64,000 bases of DNA from Pilasporangium apinafurcum (lineage: Eukaryota > Oomycota > Peronosporomycetes > Pythiales > Pythiaceae): contig BCKE01000011.1 of the NCBI GenBank assembly GCA_001600495.1, forward strand, positions 676,281 through 740,280, given 5' to 3'. This document shows positions 11,757 to 22,678 of this stretch, one piece after another. The position numbers and the translations under genes are program-made. The notes below the pieces were generated by a model that was given only the letters and a program-made list of their open reading frames with translations, ran no database searches and was not told the origin of the DNA. Each line of letters begins with the position of its first letter. The stretch's first letter is position 1.

Positions 11757-14159
11757 TTATCGAAGGATACCTATGAAAGCTTCCTCGCGCAAGAGTGCTT
11801 GCATGTCCTTCTCAATGGCTTCACGCACAGACAAATCCTTCTCGGTGAGAGGAGGTCCGATCGAATCATTCAGTCCGAGAAAGTTATTGGGTGAATCTTG
11901 AAGACCACGTTCCCTTTTGTACCCAGCTGCCTCGTTTCGTCGTGATTCAAATACTTGCTGAGTGTAGATATCCTGAACCTCGTTAAATATTGCAAAATCG
12001 CCATCGTCGAAGGGTAATGCTTGGTGGTGTCCAGAATCATGACTAGTATGGGGCTGGTGACGCGCTAAATAATGAGATTGCTCTCGTCGTTGTGCTAGCT
12101 TTTGCTCACGAGCTTCCACATGCTGCTGCAGATCTTTCACCCTTGAATAGGGATGCGGGTTTAAAAGAGATGGCGACACGTCATCTAGTCGTCGCATATT
12201 ATGAACTGAAGGGCTTCCCACTTGTGGAACGTGCTGGTTGCGCTGAACTTCGCTGGATGGAGTAGCCGATTCAAATTGGAAGGACGATTTCTCAATAGCA
12301 TCCACCACATCAAACAGTGATGTCTCGTACAGACTGGTGAGACTATTAACCATCCTCATGTGATGGCCGTTTTCTCGTCCACCATGCTTCCTTCTATCCA
12401 TCAACGACACGTCCGATAGGATATCTGAACTAACTCCATCAATATCAGTGTCTGTAGCAGCTTGTCTAGTGAGCTGTTTGTGATGACGTCGTCTACGTTG
12501 TGCGCCTTTGTCCCTCCGATAGTATCGACTACCTTCGGAATCATCATCCTCTTCTTTTACTTCTTTCCACTCCTCGCTATCTTTCTCCTCACTGTCATCC
12601 TTGCTAGTATTATCTTCGAGATCACCCGGTTCGGATTCAAATAGCAAATTTTTATCAAAGTTCATGCGCTTGACTTTGGGGATCGATCGCCATTGCCTGT
12701 GTTTCGCCTGTCGTGGCTGTCTCTTTGGCGTCTCGATCACGGGTGAAGAGTTAGCATCGTGGTTGCTCCCTTGGTAGTCACTCTCAAGCAAATCTTCTGT
12801 GTCTTCCCTCACTCTATTCTCGTTTGCAGTGCTTCTAGCTGACGCCTCCTCTTCAGTCGCGACTTCTATTTCATTCCGTTGTGGTGTTTGACACACTTTA
12901 CAAGTATGTGACGATGCTGTGAGTGGTTCATTCTCTTCTTCGATCTTGTGCACAGTCCCAGAGATGGCTTCTTCCATGCGTTTTTTCCACTCGTCCATGA
13001 TTTCTTTGATTTTTTCAGGCAGCTCTACCGACGTATTAAGGAATGATGACATATCCAATTGAGCAGATGGTGCTGACGAAGGAACACAATCGCTCAATAC
13101 TGGCGCTGAATCTTGCTGCTCTTTAACATCAGCATTGTTTGGTACTGACGTGGCAAAATTCGTTGATGGAACAACAGTAGTAGCAGCACTATTCGCTGCT
13201 TTTTGTAATCGCTCCTCCAATTCACGCTGCTTCTCCTCGATTCGCTCACGCCGTTCTTGAAGTAATTGCTCATGCGTTTCCTTCAACTCCTGACTTACTC
13301 GCTGCAGCTCTTCAGTAAATTTATCCCGCTCTTCTTTTCCCTTGATCTCCATTTCTTCTTTTTGCTTTCTCACTAGTTTCCGAAGCTTTTCTACTTCAAG
13401 CTACACAGAAATCATAACCAAGTTGTATTTGTGCACATTCACGTCTAGAATGTTTGAAGAAAAATGGCGACCCACCTTAAGCATATCCATGGTCTGATCC
13501 GTCTCCATCCGATATCGTGTTTCTACTTCGTTGCTTTCTTCCAACACCAATACCCGCTCTTGGTAATCGCGAAGCTTGAGCAAGGTCGACTTGAGCTTGT
13601 CACTCAGTTCTTCAATCTCTTCAGTATCCTGTTTTACCTGTTGCCGTAACTCTTGGATCTCCTGCTCCATCACCTCCCGCTGGCGTTTAAACTCTGCCTC
13701 TGTTTCTTCGTGCAGCCTTCCTACCTATGCGAAACTCGACTGTTTCAATCATCTCCTCTTGATTCCGTCAAAAAGCGACCATACTATTACCTCCACGATG
13801 CGTCGGATTAGCTTCGCTACCTTGTTTCGATCTTCTTCACATAGATCTGCGATACGTGCATTCTTAGTTCGCCTGTCTTCGGTATCCATCCTTGCAGTCA
13901 CACGCACTGAATGTCGTAACTCCCGCCATCGTGAAGGTGGCACTGGCGGCTGTTGGCTAGGTGGCTTGAGGTCGGTCACAAGCGAACTCGGTTTCTGATT
14001 GTTGCGTGCTACGATTTTATTTGCAGACGATATCGTGTGTTGCGATTTGTCATTGTTATTGTTAATAATTGTATTTCGGCTGAGATTGGATCCAATAGAT
14101 CGAGTGAAAGCGCCGCCACGCCGTCGACCTGTGCGTCGGCTCCATTCTTGTTCCTGCAT
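11757..14159 (-). CDS. coiled-coil protein of unknown function
   Basis: Three exons on the minus strand: 14159-13791, 13724-13476 and 13400-11757, with introns of 66 and 75 bp and clean GT-AG ends, giving 753 residues. An in-frame TAG lies just upstream of the ATG at 14159, which supports that start. The N-terminal 120 residues are basic and Pro/Asn-rich; residues ~124-300 are a long Glu/Lys/Arg/Gln coiled coil (for example EEIEELSDKLKSTLLKLRDY). The remainder is low in structure, with a CxxC pair near 375 (HTCKVCQTP), acidic patches near 440-470 and a conserved-looking C-terminal helix (REAIEKDMQALLREEAF). No family recognised. The layout resembles centrosomal or flagellar coiled-coil proteins, which is only suggestive. 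Confidence 0.75.
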
Positions 14160-14243
14160 ATCTGTCTACCTGAAGCCAACAGGACAAAAACTATAACAGT
14201 TTGATGATTGGTTATAATTGAAAAAATAACGCTTAAGGATTGG

Positions 14244-14983
14244 CTAAAAAACTACAGGCTTTATTTTATTTTGCAAAACGGCAAAGAGGAAGCGATCATC
14301 AGAATGCAAACCATGCTGCTTGAAGACATGAGGGCGAAAGCCACAATAATTGACTGGGTACGCATGCAGTAAACGTGTAATGCTAGTACATACTGCGTCT
14401 ACATTATCAGAAGGAAGATAAAGTGTGGTCAGCTGTGTTGCTTGGTATTGATTGCTGAAACAAATTGAATATAGAACGCACTGCATGTTGGGACCCTGTC
14501 GAGCACGCTCTCGCGTTGCCATGATGTTTGCCAGATAGGAAAATGACATCAAATGCAGCTGAAACGCGAATAAACACATCACCAAGCGTGTTAATCGACA
14601 TTATACCATCACATCTTAGTTCATCCAATGTAAAATCACAAACCTGTCTATTGTAGTCATCTGAAACATTCGCAGACAATCATTGCTCATCATATTCAGT
14701 CTCAAATCCATCCGTCAAACATATACAACTCAAGCACAGCATACCTGGCGAAATCTTATTCATTTGTCTTGCATGTTCAAGTTGCTCAATCCGCTGTTGT
14801 GTCTCTAGCTCCTGCCGTCTGCGCATCTGTGCCATCATCTGCCCATGAGCAAATCCTACAAGCGAGACATTAACCCAGACGAAATAAATCAGCACATATA
14901 CGAGAATTTTTTCATGCGAGCTAATATACACGCCTGTTAGTGACATGCATGTACATACGCGGAGCTGGTGCTTGGTATTCCAT
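14244..14983 (-). CDS. small unrecognised protein with 17-nt microexon
   Basis: Proposed exons on the minus strand are 14983-14959, 14855-14745, 14660-14644 and 14558-14244, giving 155 residues with phases that all agree. The second exon encodes a basic helix (QMMAQMRRRQELETQQRIEQ). The third exon is only 17 nt (encoding DYNRQ). The last encodes a compact, not strongly charged domain ending LQNKIKPVVF. Upstream of the proposed ATG the same frame stays open and protein-like (VVRTAKELKKAIEQKADVRK) back to a TGA, so the true start may lie in another exon. No family recognised. It is divergent from the DDX27 helicase across ~440 bp. Confidence 0.5.
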
Positions 14984-15099
14984 TTCTTTTCTCACGTCTG
15001 CCTTTTGCTCGATCGCTTTCTTTAGTTCCTTCGCCGTTCTGACGACTTTGTGTTGATGAATCCGACGTTTCCAAGTTCAACTGCTCAATCTTCCATGCT

Positions 15100-15300
15100 C
15101 ACTTGATTGGTTCGTTTTTAGATTTTTAATAGCCAATAGAAGTTTTTTATATTGTTTTTAACCAATAAAATTCAATATAATCATTAATGACGATATTGGA
15201 TTGGTTAGTTTTACGCTAGGAAATGACTAACTGGACGTCGACAACTATTTTCTACCAATAATATATTTTATTTGATGAAATAAAGTAGAAGATTGGATAA
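15100..15300. promoter_or_regulatory. AT-rich divergent promoter with many CCAAT boxes
   Basis: Between the small minus-strand gene and the helicase gene, CCAAT-type pentamers (CCAAT or ATTGG) occur at about 15106, 15133, 15162, 15195, 15200, 15255 and 15292. Seven in under 200 bp, in both orientations, is far above chance even in AT-rich DNA. This is probably a bidirectional promoter bound by NF-Y-like factor; that is inferred. Confidence 0.45.
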
Positions 15301-15422
15301 AATAAAGAATTGCTTCTGCCCAACCAAATCATGCGGGCATGTCCTTTGGTGGTTCCAAGACATCGAAGCAGATCAAGTGACCGAGTGACAGGCAGCGCGG
15401 CTGAATAGATTGGCGTTACGAT

Positions 15423-18333
15423 ATGGGGAAACCAAAAAATGTGGAAGATGATCTGGTAATGACCATTGCGTCGGATGAAGAGGTAATGATGTGTATTTGC
15501 TGCAAAATATGCGTTATAGAAAACCAAATACGAGAGTCTAATGAATGGATTTACGTATCGTGTTGCTATTTATTACAGCTGTCGGACGTTGAAGAAAGCT
15601 CCGATGAAGAAAACGACGAAGCAATGCAGAATGTGAAAGACGCTATTATTTCAAAGGTGCGTACACACATGCTAAACGATAATTAACCGTGGATTCTACG
15701 CATGTGGCTAACAATAGTGTACTCCTTATTCACCAAATCAGAAACAAATGAAAGCAGAACAGGCGGCGGCAAAAAAATCAAACGTGATTGCGGAAAATTT
15801 CGAGTTTGACGATGGTAGCTCGTTTGCCGGCTCCATAGGAAGCTCCTGGGATTTTACGAGTGCGTTTACCGTGCTGGCTGCAATTTTTTTGTTTGCTTGT
15901 GATGTTTTTAATGACGTGGTTCCAATTGTTATTGCAGGTGCGATTTCACGGATAGAGAAAATGGAAGGCGGGATTCCTACCGCCACGAAACGAACATCCA
16001 TTCAGTCGAAGATTGAGAAGCGTCGGAAGGAAATTGAGGCAGAGAAACAAGCAAAGCGAGAGAAGAAAGCGTTAAAGGATGCCAAAAAGAAGAAGAAACA
16101 GCAAGAAATTGCGAAGGCGGATGAATCTGAAAGCGAAAATGAGAAGGCAGAAACCGATGATGGTGATGAAGAAATGGATGAAGATGCTGAATCGGACAGC
16201 GAACACGGAGAAAACGATGATAGCAACGAAAGCGAGAACGACGAAGAAGGGGAAGGTGAGAGCAGCGATGAAGAGCAGGAAGACATTGTTGAAGAAGAAC
16301 GTCTACAAGCCGCATTGAAAGAAGGCAAAAAGGACAAACAATCGCGTGAAGAACTGATGGATGAGCTCGAGAAAAAGAAAGCTGCCGAGTTCTTTGAAAG
16401 TGATCCGTTTACGGCTGAAGAGTTTGCCAAGACCAAATTCGAAACGTTTGCAGATCTCAAACTCTCTCGTCCGATCATGCGTGCGATCACGCAGATTGGC
16501 TTTGAGAAACCTACACCAATCCAGCAACGTGCCATTCCTGTTGCCTTAACAGGCAAAGATATCTGCGCGAGCGCACAAACAGGTAGTGGTAAAACGGCCG
16601 CATTCCTCTTGCCGATCCTGGAGCGATTACAATTCCGTTCGCGTCGGGTGCAGTCGACTCGAGTAATGATCATCTGTCCTGTGCGTGAATTGGCGACGCA
16701 ATGTCAGTCGATGCTGGAGCAGCTTGCGCGATTCACCGACATCACGAGTTCGTTGGCTGTTGGTGGTTTACCTTTAAAAGCTCAGGAAATCGAGCTTCGG
16801 AATCGGCCGGATGTCGTGATTTGTACGCCTGGTCGTATGATTGACCACCTCCGTAATTCCAAGAGCATTCATATGGACGATTTGGAAATCCTGGTGTTGG
16901 ATGAAGCTGATCGATTATTAGAACTTGGGTTCACGGAAGAAGTCCAAGAACTAGTACGTATGTGTCCTGTAGCCCGTCAAACGATGTTATTCTCGGCGAC
17001 TATGACCTCGAAAGTCGATCAATTGATTGAGTTGTCTATGAAACGCCCCGTTCGGATCAGCACGGATCCGTTGTTTGATATGGCGAAACACCTTGTGCAA
17101 GAGTTTGTGCGTATTCGTCCCAATCGTGAGGATGATCGTGAAGCGATCTTGTTGGCATTGTGTACGCGGACGTTCAAGACCAACACGATTGTGTTTATGG
17201 AAACGAAAGTACACGCCCATCGCATGATGATTGTGTTTGGTTTGGCGGGAATTAAAGCCGCAGAGTTGCATGGCAATCTCCAACAGAAAGAACGTTTAGA
17301 GGCACTGCAGAATTTTCGTGATGGAAAAGTGGATATCCTGCTTTGTACCGATATCGCCGCTCGTGGTATCGATGTGAAAGGCGTGCATGCGGTCATCAAC
17401 TACGAAATGCCCAAGGATATCACTACGTATGTGCATCGTGTGGGACGTACCGCTCGTGCCGGTCGGAACGGTCGTGCTGTGACGCTCACGAGCGAATCAC
17501 GTCGTTTGTTGATGAAGCAGGTTTCGAGACATTGTCATGGTTTTGTCAAGAGTCGAGCGGTTCCTGATCCAGTAATTGCACAGTGGAAGGCACGGATTGA
17601 GAGCATGGCCAGTGATATCAAGCAGATCATGCATGAAGAGACACTTGAGAAACGTATGCGAGAAGCAGAGAAAGAAGTCGCGCGCGCTGAGAATCTGCTG
17701 AAGCATCATGATGAAATTCAAGCACGTCCGGCACGAACGTGGTATATCTCTGAAAAGGGGAAGAAGGCTGTCCAAGAGCGTGCCGAAATAGATCGATTAG
17801 CGCGTCAGAATGCAGCTAATGAAGGCAGTGATGATGATGAAGCAGATGGTGAAACGATGTCCCGAGCGAAGAAACTGAAGCTGATGAGTCACAAAAAGCG
17901 ACGACTGTATGAGATTCGAGAACGTGAAGAGCGGATGCTGCAGGATGCAAAGGCTGACGAGGATGATGCAGACGCGAAGAAGAAGAAAAAGGTGTTTACG
18001 GAACAGCATGTCGCGGGCGCTGCCAAACGTGCCAAGAAGGCGCATCTCGCAACTACGCTTGCCCGAGAAGAGGAATCGATCGCAGAATTGCACGAACGGA
18101 AACGTCTCCAACGAGAGAAAGCACGTGCTGCCAAGAGCAAACACACTCCTTCCTCTGGTTTTGATGTAGATATGAGTGAGGGTGATGCGTCAACGCAGAA
18201 AAAATCCAAGCCGAAAACCCGGGAACCAAGCAATCCATTTGAGTTCAAAGAGAAGATCACATCGTACAAGAAGCATGCCAAGAAAGGCACGAGTTCATTC
18301 AAGTCCAAGGGAAAGTACAAGCGACGCAAGTAG
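15423..18333 (+). CDS. DDX27: DEAD-box ATP-dependent RNA helicase, Drs1/DDX27 type
   Basis: Four exons: 15423-15482, 15579-15656, 15742-15859 and 15938-18333, giving 883 residues. The third intron (15860-15937, 78 bp) has no in-frame stop, so naive reading inserts a false membrane-like stretch. The N-terminus is acidic and Lys-rich (nuclear/nucleolar). The core carries all DEAD motifs: GFEKPTPIQQ (Q), AQTGSGKT (I), PVRELATQ (Ia), LDEADRLLELGF (II), SATM (III), DIAARGIDVKGV (V) and HRVGRTARAGR (VI), between residues ~270 and ~595. The C-terminus is a long basic coiled region ending in KSKGKYKRRK. DEADRLLELGF and the long basic tail are typical of Drs1/DDX27, which acts in 60S ribosomal subunit assembly and 27S pre-rRNA processing. 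High confidence in family, good in orthology. Confidence 0.93.
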
Positions 18334-19502
18334 GCGCGTCGTTGACTGGAGTTTAGAGCACTGGAAATTTGTTTTTCTTTCAGATATTGTCAATAGATTT
18401 TACTACATTGTACGTGGATGGTTCATTTCGTCTGCGTCTCTCACTTTGTTTCTTTGTTCATCTGACCAACTCAGTCAAAGACCACTTTCAGCAGGCGAAT
18501 GAGAGGTATAGGATTATGAAGCTGTCCGAAACAGCATCGCTGGGTATTCTGCATTGCATTAGATAACCCATGTGGCTGCCGTCATACCCGAAATGGGTTC
18601 GTCAATTCCTCTACAGATGGAAATAAAGCGAGATGTGTGTGTCAACATATGAGATTTGACATGAAATCACGTCATATACTGCTGCGTAATCTCACAAAAA
18701 TACTGCATTCCGACTTTTGCATCCAAACAGTTTACCGTTCGTTAGCCGCACCACGAATGGCTTTGAATTTTTCGACAATGAGATGAAATTGAATGATCAG
18801 GCGATCATAGCACGTCAAAAAAGATGCGAGTCTGTTTAAGCACAGGGCAACGTAGATGTGACACAAGTAGACATGGTAAAGACTCGTGTTTTTGTTTAGC
18901 ACTGGATAAATGCAATTTTCTCACCGATTTTACTAATAGATTTTGCTAAATATTTTGTTGGTCCTGAATTTCATGCATGTCTCCGTTCAACTCACCACAG
19001 CGATTCATCCCACCAAAGTTCAAATGGAGAACAATCGAGTTAAACAAAAGACTTTTCTTGGGTGAGTGTGGTTTGCTGGCATTGTGCAAGTTACAATCGT
19101 GTCGTCCCATTCGAAACTGGTTCAATTCAAAGAGTGCCAATGCATAACCAATCGATAATCGCATCACGAAAGCTTTTTTCCACTCATTGTAATTATAATA
19201 TCCATGTTCGTCATCAAAGTTAAAAATGTTGACAAAACTGAAAGACTATCGCATCATCGGCATCGTCATTCTTGTTTTCGTGCGTATTTGTCGTTCTTTA
19301 TACACTACTATGGATATCCATACCGTCGTGGATATAAAATTCTCACAAAAAAACCAACACCATCATAATAACACAAATACTCTCATCGTCTAGGCTTTGA
19401 CTGCTTCGCTGACTTGCACCTTGACGATTAATCCTTCATATCTGTGAGGGACGATAGCAAAACTCGTTTCCCCCAACCCAATTTGCCAACTGTGTCTTCA
19501 TC
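18334..19502. other. intergenic region, no gene seen
   Basis: About 1.2 kb between the convergent helicase and mucin-like genes. Only short, compositionally noncoding open frames occur. The ends probably hold the two 3' untranslated regions. I see no RNA gene, repeat family or mobile element here. Confidence 0.6.
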
Positions 19503-20965
19503 TTACAGCTCATAAGAACCACGCGCCGATTCATCTTCAAAATCTGGGAAATCCTTGTGGCTGTTCAGATCACTGCTGCCACTGAGTTGACTTGTTTGGT
19601 CATTATCGACTTGGTCATAGCTGTTACGGCCACTTGTGTACGATTTTTGGTCGCTATCATGGATTGATTCGTGGGCACTCAGATACGAGTCATTCTCCTT
19701 CGGTTCCATGGCGCTCATCCACAAGTTGGTCCCATTGGTGGTAGAACTGTCATCTTGATTGTCCGGATACATTCTCGTTTGGGGATCTTGACGATTGATA
19801 GATCCAGGTGACGTTGCGGTATCATAAAACTCCGAATAGGCTACACCAGCGGCAACTGCACCTGCTTCGGGCGTATTGGTATTATCCGACAGTTCACGTC
19901 CGGGTGCAGCGCGAGTGTTATACGAGCTCTGACCCATAAACGCTGGACCAGCACCGTATCCCTTATCCATAGAAAGCTCAAACGGAGAAAGTGGATCGTC
20001 ATCCTCGTTTTTCCGCTTGCGGATCACGCACATGGCGATGAGCGACATCAACGCAACACCACAAATGATACCCGCAACAATACCAATCACTGTGCCAGTG
20101 CTCATGGAGCTGTCATCTTCCGTGCCAGCACTTGCAGCTGAAAATGGAGTAAGAGAAAGTTATCAGTTTCATACTAGGAAATGAACCTGGAAACGTTTGA
20201 GGATGGAAATGATTACCTGAATCGGTACTGCCTTGGTTGTCAACAGAAGCAGAGGTCGAACCAGACCCTGATGAAGACACGGTAGAAGGCACTGTCGTCA
20301 CTGGAGCTGTCGTAGTAGGTGTGGCTACAATAAAACATATCCGGAACATAGTGAGTCACAGCATTAACCTCACTTTATTGAGCAGAGAGTAGTTTAATTA
20401 GCAGCGTTGTTTTACCTGTCGTGGTAGTAGGGGCTGACGTAGTAGAACCATTTCCGCTGCTAGAGTTACCCGCCGTACTAGTCGGTGACGGTGCTGGCGA
20501 TGGCGACGTATTACCCGACGACCCAGATGCTGAAGAACCGGTGGATGATGACGGTGTAGCGGGTGTCGGTGTCGGTGTCGGTGATTGCGTGGGCGTAGCG
20601 GTCGTTGGTGCCGGCGACTCTGTAGGCGTAGCAGTCGTCGGCGTTGGCGTCGTCGTTGGTGTAGCGGTCGTCGGTGCCGGTGTCTCTGTAGGCGTAGGAG
20701 TCGTTGGTGTCGGTGTATCCGTAGATGTACTTCCTTCTTGCATACGTCTTAGATATGGTGACTGGAAAGCAGGAGCCTCCATAAGCTCATCGGGGAATCC
20801 TACATCACCTGTTGCACCTGCACCGCATCAGTGATGATCCATTTTTCCGATCGATCGATCCTATTTACCATTTTAAAATGGAACTTTAGCGTGAAAAGGC
20901 AGCTTACCGTTGGAAACGGAGACGAGCGTCGTCAATGCGATCACAAGCGGCAAGAAGAACTTCAT
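19503..20965 (-). CDS. mucin-like single-pass membrane protein
   Basis: Four exons on the minus strand: 20965-20908, 20817-20416, 20324-20217 and 20137-19503. All introns are phase 1, giving 400 residues. Exon 1 encodes a signal peptide (MKFFLPLVIALTTLVSVSN). The ectodomain is a Thr/Pro/Ser/Ala-rich stalk (repeats of PAPTTATPT, TPTPTP) of ~140 residues, expected to be heavily O-glycosylated and surface exposed. A membrane helix near 206-228 (VIGIVAGIICGVALMSLIAM) is followed by RKRK and a ~170-residue cytoplasmic tail rich in Ser, Asp, Asn and Tyr. It has no recognisable ligand-binding fold. It is probably a cell-surface or wall-linked sensor or adhesion protein; function is inferred from topology only. 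Confidence 0.85.
20535..20735. repeat. degenerate tandem repeats encoding Thr/Pro stalk
   Basis: Imperfect repeats inside the mucin-like gene. A unit beginning GGCGTAGCGGTCG at 20592 recurs with few changes at 20658 (period 66 nt, 22 codons), nested in shorter GGTGTCGGT-type units. Such arrays often vary in length between strains. Confidence 0.6.
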
Positions 20966-22678
20966 ATTTGTTGAAGGAACGTTGAGCCACAGAAAGAGAG
21001 AGAGAGAGAGTGCTAGATGGATATGTAGACGGAGGGGGTGTCGTACGGATGAACGTATACACTTCTTAGATGGTGGCTTCTTTTTTCTCCCTGGCTAGCA
21101 GCTAGATCGAGATGAAGGAGAAGCGCGTAGCAGCTAGTGAGTCGTAGTCACTGAACCTCCGAATAGAAAATGCTCAGCGACGATACAGCCACGGGAACAA
21201 AAGGGAGAGGCAGGCCTTGTCGCCTCTAAAAAATGATCAACGAATTTGAAAGGGAGTCATTACTTCACCCCTGCTCCTCCCACCAACAACTTGGCTTCAG
21301 TATAGTAATTGGAGGATTCTTTCACCTAACCCTTAGTGATTGAGGTACCTTTGCAAAAAAAAAGAGGCTACTGTTAAAGGCACATGCAGTAGACTGATCA
21401 TCTGGTTATGCTGTGACAGGTTATCATTGGGGTAACAAATTCTGACAGATGGCCCCTCGCCAGCTAACAACTCTCGGCTTGAAAAGAATGGCAAAGGTCA
21501 AGTAATTGTGCATTTGAATTCAACATTCTGCGACAATTCTCAACAGTGTTGGTGCCCCCAGTTGTTGATTACATTATGGATGGTCGGAAAAATACCAGGA
21601 GTGTCACTGAAAAATGGCGTGCTGCTTTGTAGGGTTACAGCCTTTTGCTGAAAAAAAAATTTTAACCTGTAAACAATGATGACTTAAAAAGCGATCTTCG
21701 AAAGGAAAAAAAGGAAAACAAGAGAAGGTTACAAGAGACTTATTCCAGAGGTTCAGAGGCATCTAAGATGTTCCATGGAAGTATGCGAGTGACCTTTGAG
21801 CTGCTAAGGAAAAGCGTGGAAAAAGACATGCCCATTTTCTTTGGATCCATTCTCAACAATCACACAACCATGACAGGCTGTCAGCTTATGCCAGCCACAT
21901 GGTCATGCATAGTTTTTTCTGACTCTTTGAGTAACCGGTCTGGTCGTTTCCTGAATGTAACCGGTCCTGATTAAAGATCGTTTGGCTACATCCATCAATG
22001 TGGTAACAGTGTTCATGATACAGGGTCACAGGCATAGATAGCTAATGCACTGTGAAGCAGACCAATGTGCGCATTGATAACACACTTCAAATTGGCCAGT
22101 TCCCATTTTGTCAACTTGGACTATTACAGTGTATTGATCATGGGAGAATTGGTTACTACTGGGCCAAGAAAACGAAGATTGCACTAATATTTATGATTTA
22201 AATGGGATCAATCGTCTTTTGTTGCGTCATGTGTGTATGAGAGAGAATATTTTAGTGTTAGTACTAAACTCACTGCTTCACATCGGTTTAACTCCATTAC
22301 AAGCGTCACAGGAGCAGACAGAACAACTTGAAAGTTCATGATATCACCAGGATCTCACGATGCTTCTTGTCGCGCTCCAATCTATCTTTTGTTTGGCATT
22401 CATCTTTGAGCCAAGGCGAGTGAATCTTGTGCTTCGTTTTTGATAAGAGGATATTGCGAAGGAAGAAGTTGATGAATAAGCCACTAAATCCGTAAATACG
22501 TAAATAATACCATTAACACGTAAACAGCACAAAGATGAACCAGTATTGTGGATAAAAACAGTACTCTTTAAGGTTCTTGTGGTGTTTGGGTTTGGTTGCG
22601 CAATTGCCTGAGCAGATCCGTTCTGATGTGGCAGTCGAGCAGTCACACATCCACATTAGAGGCATAGATCACAGCTGC
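20966..22678. other. gene-poor intergenic region
   Basis: About 1.7 kb with no convincing gene on either strand. It includes a GA-rich simple repeat near 20992-21010 just upstream of the mucin-like gene start, and several A-runs near 21355 and 21650. Short open frames (for example at 21768-21974) lack family similarity or splice support. It could hold a decayed element that I do not recognise. Confidence 0.55.

Noticed and set aside
15860-15937. Transmembrane helix in the DEAD-box helicase
   Set aside because: The stretch is a stop-free intron with GT-AG borders, not protein.
20421-20834. Long + strand open frame rich in Val/Gly opposite the mucin-like gene
   Set aside because: It is the antisense image of Thr/Pro repeats and has no start context, splice support or family similarity.
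21768-21974. Small open frame in the gene-poor region as a gene
   Set aside because: No family match, no splice signals, and composition like the surrounding noncoding DNA.
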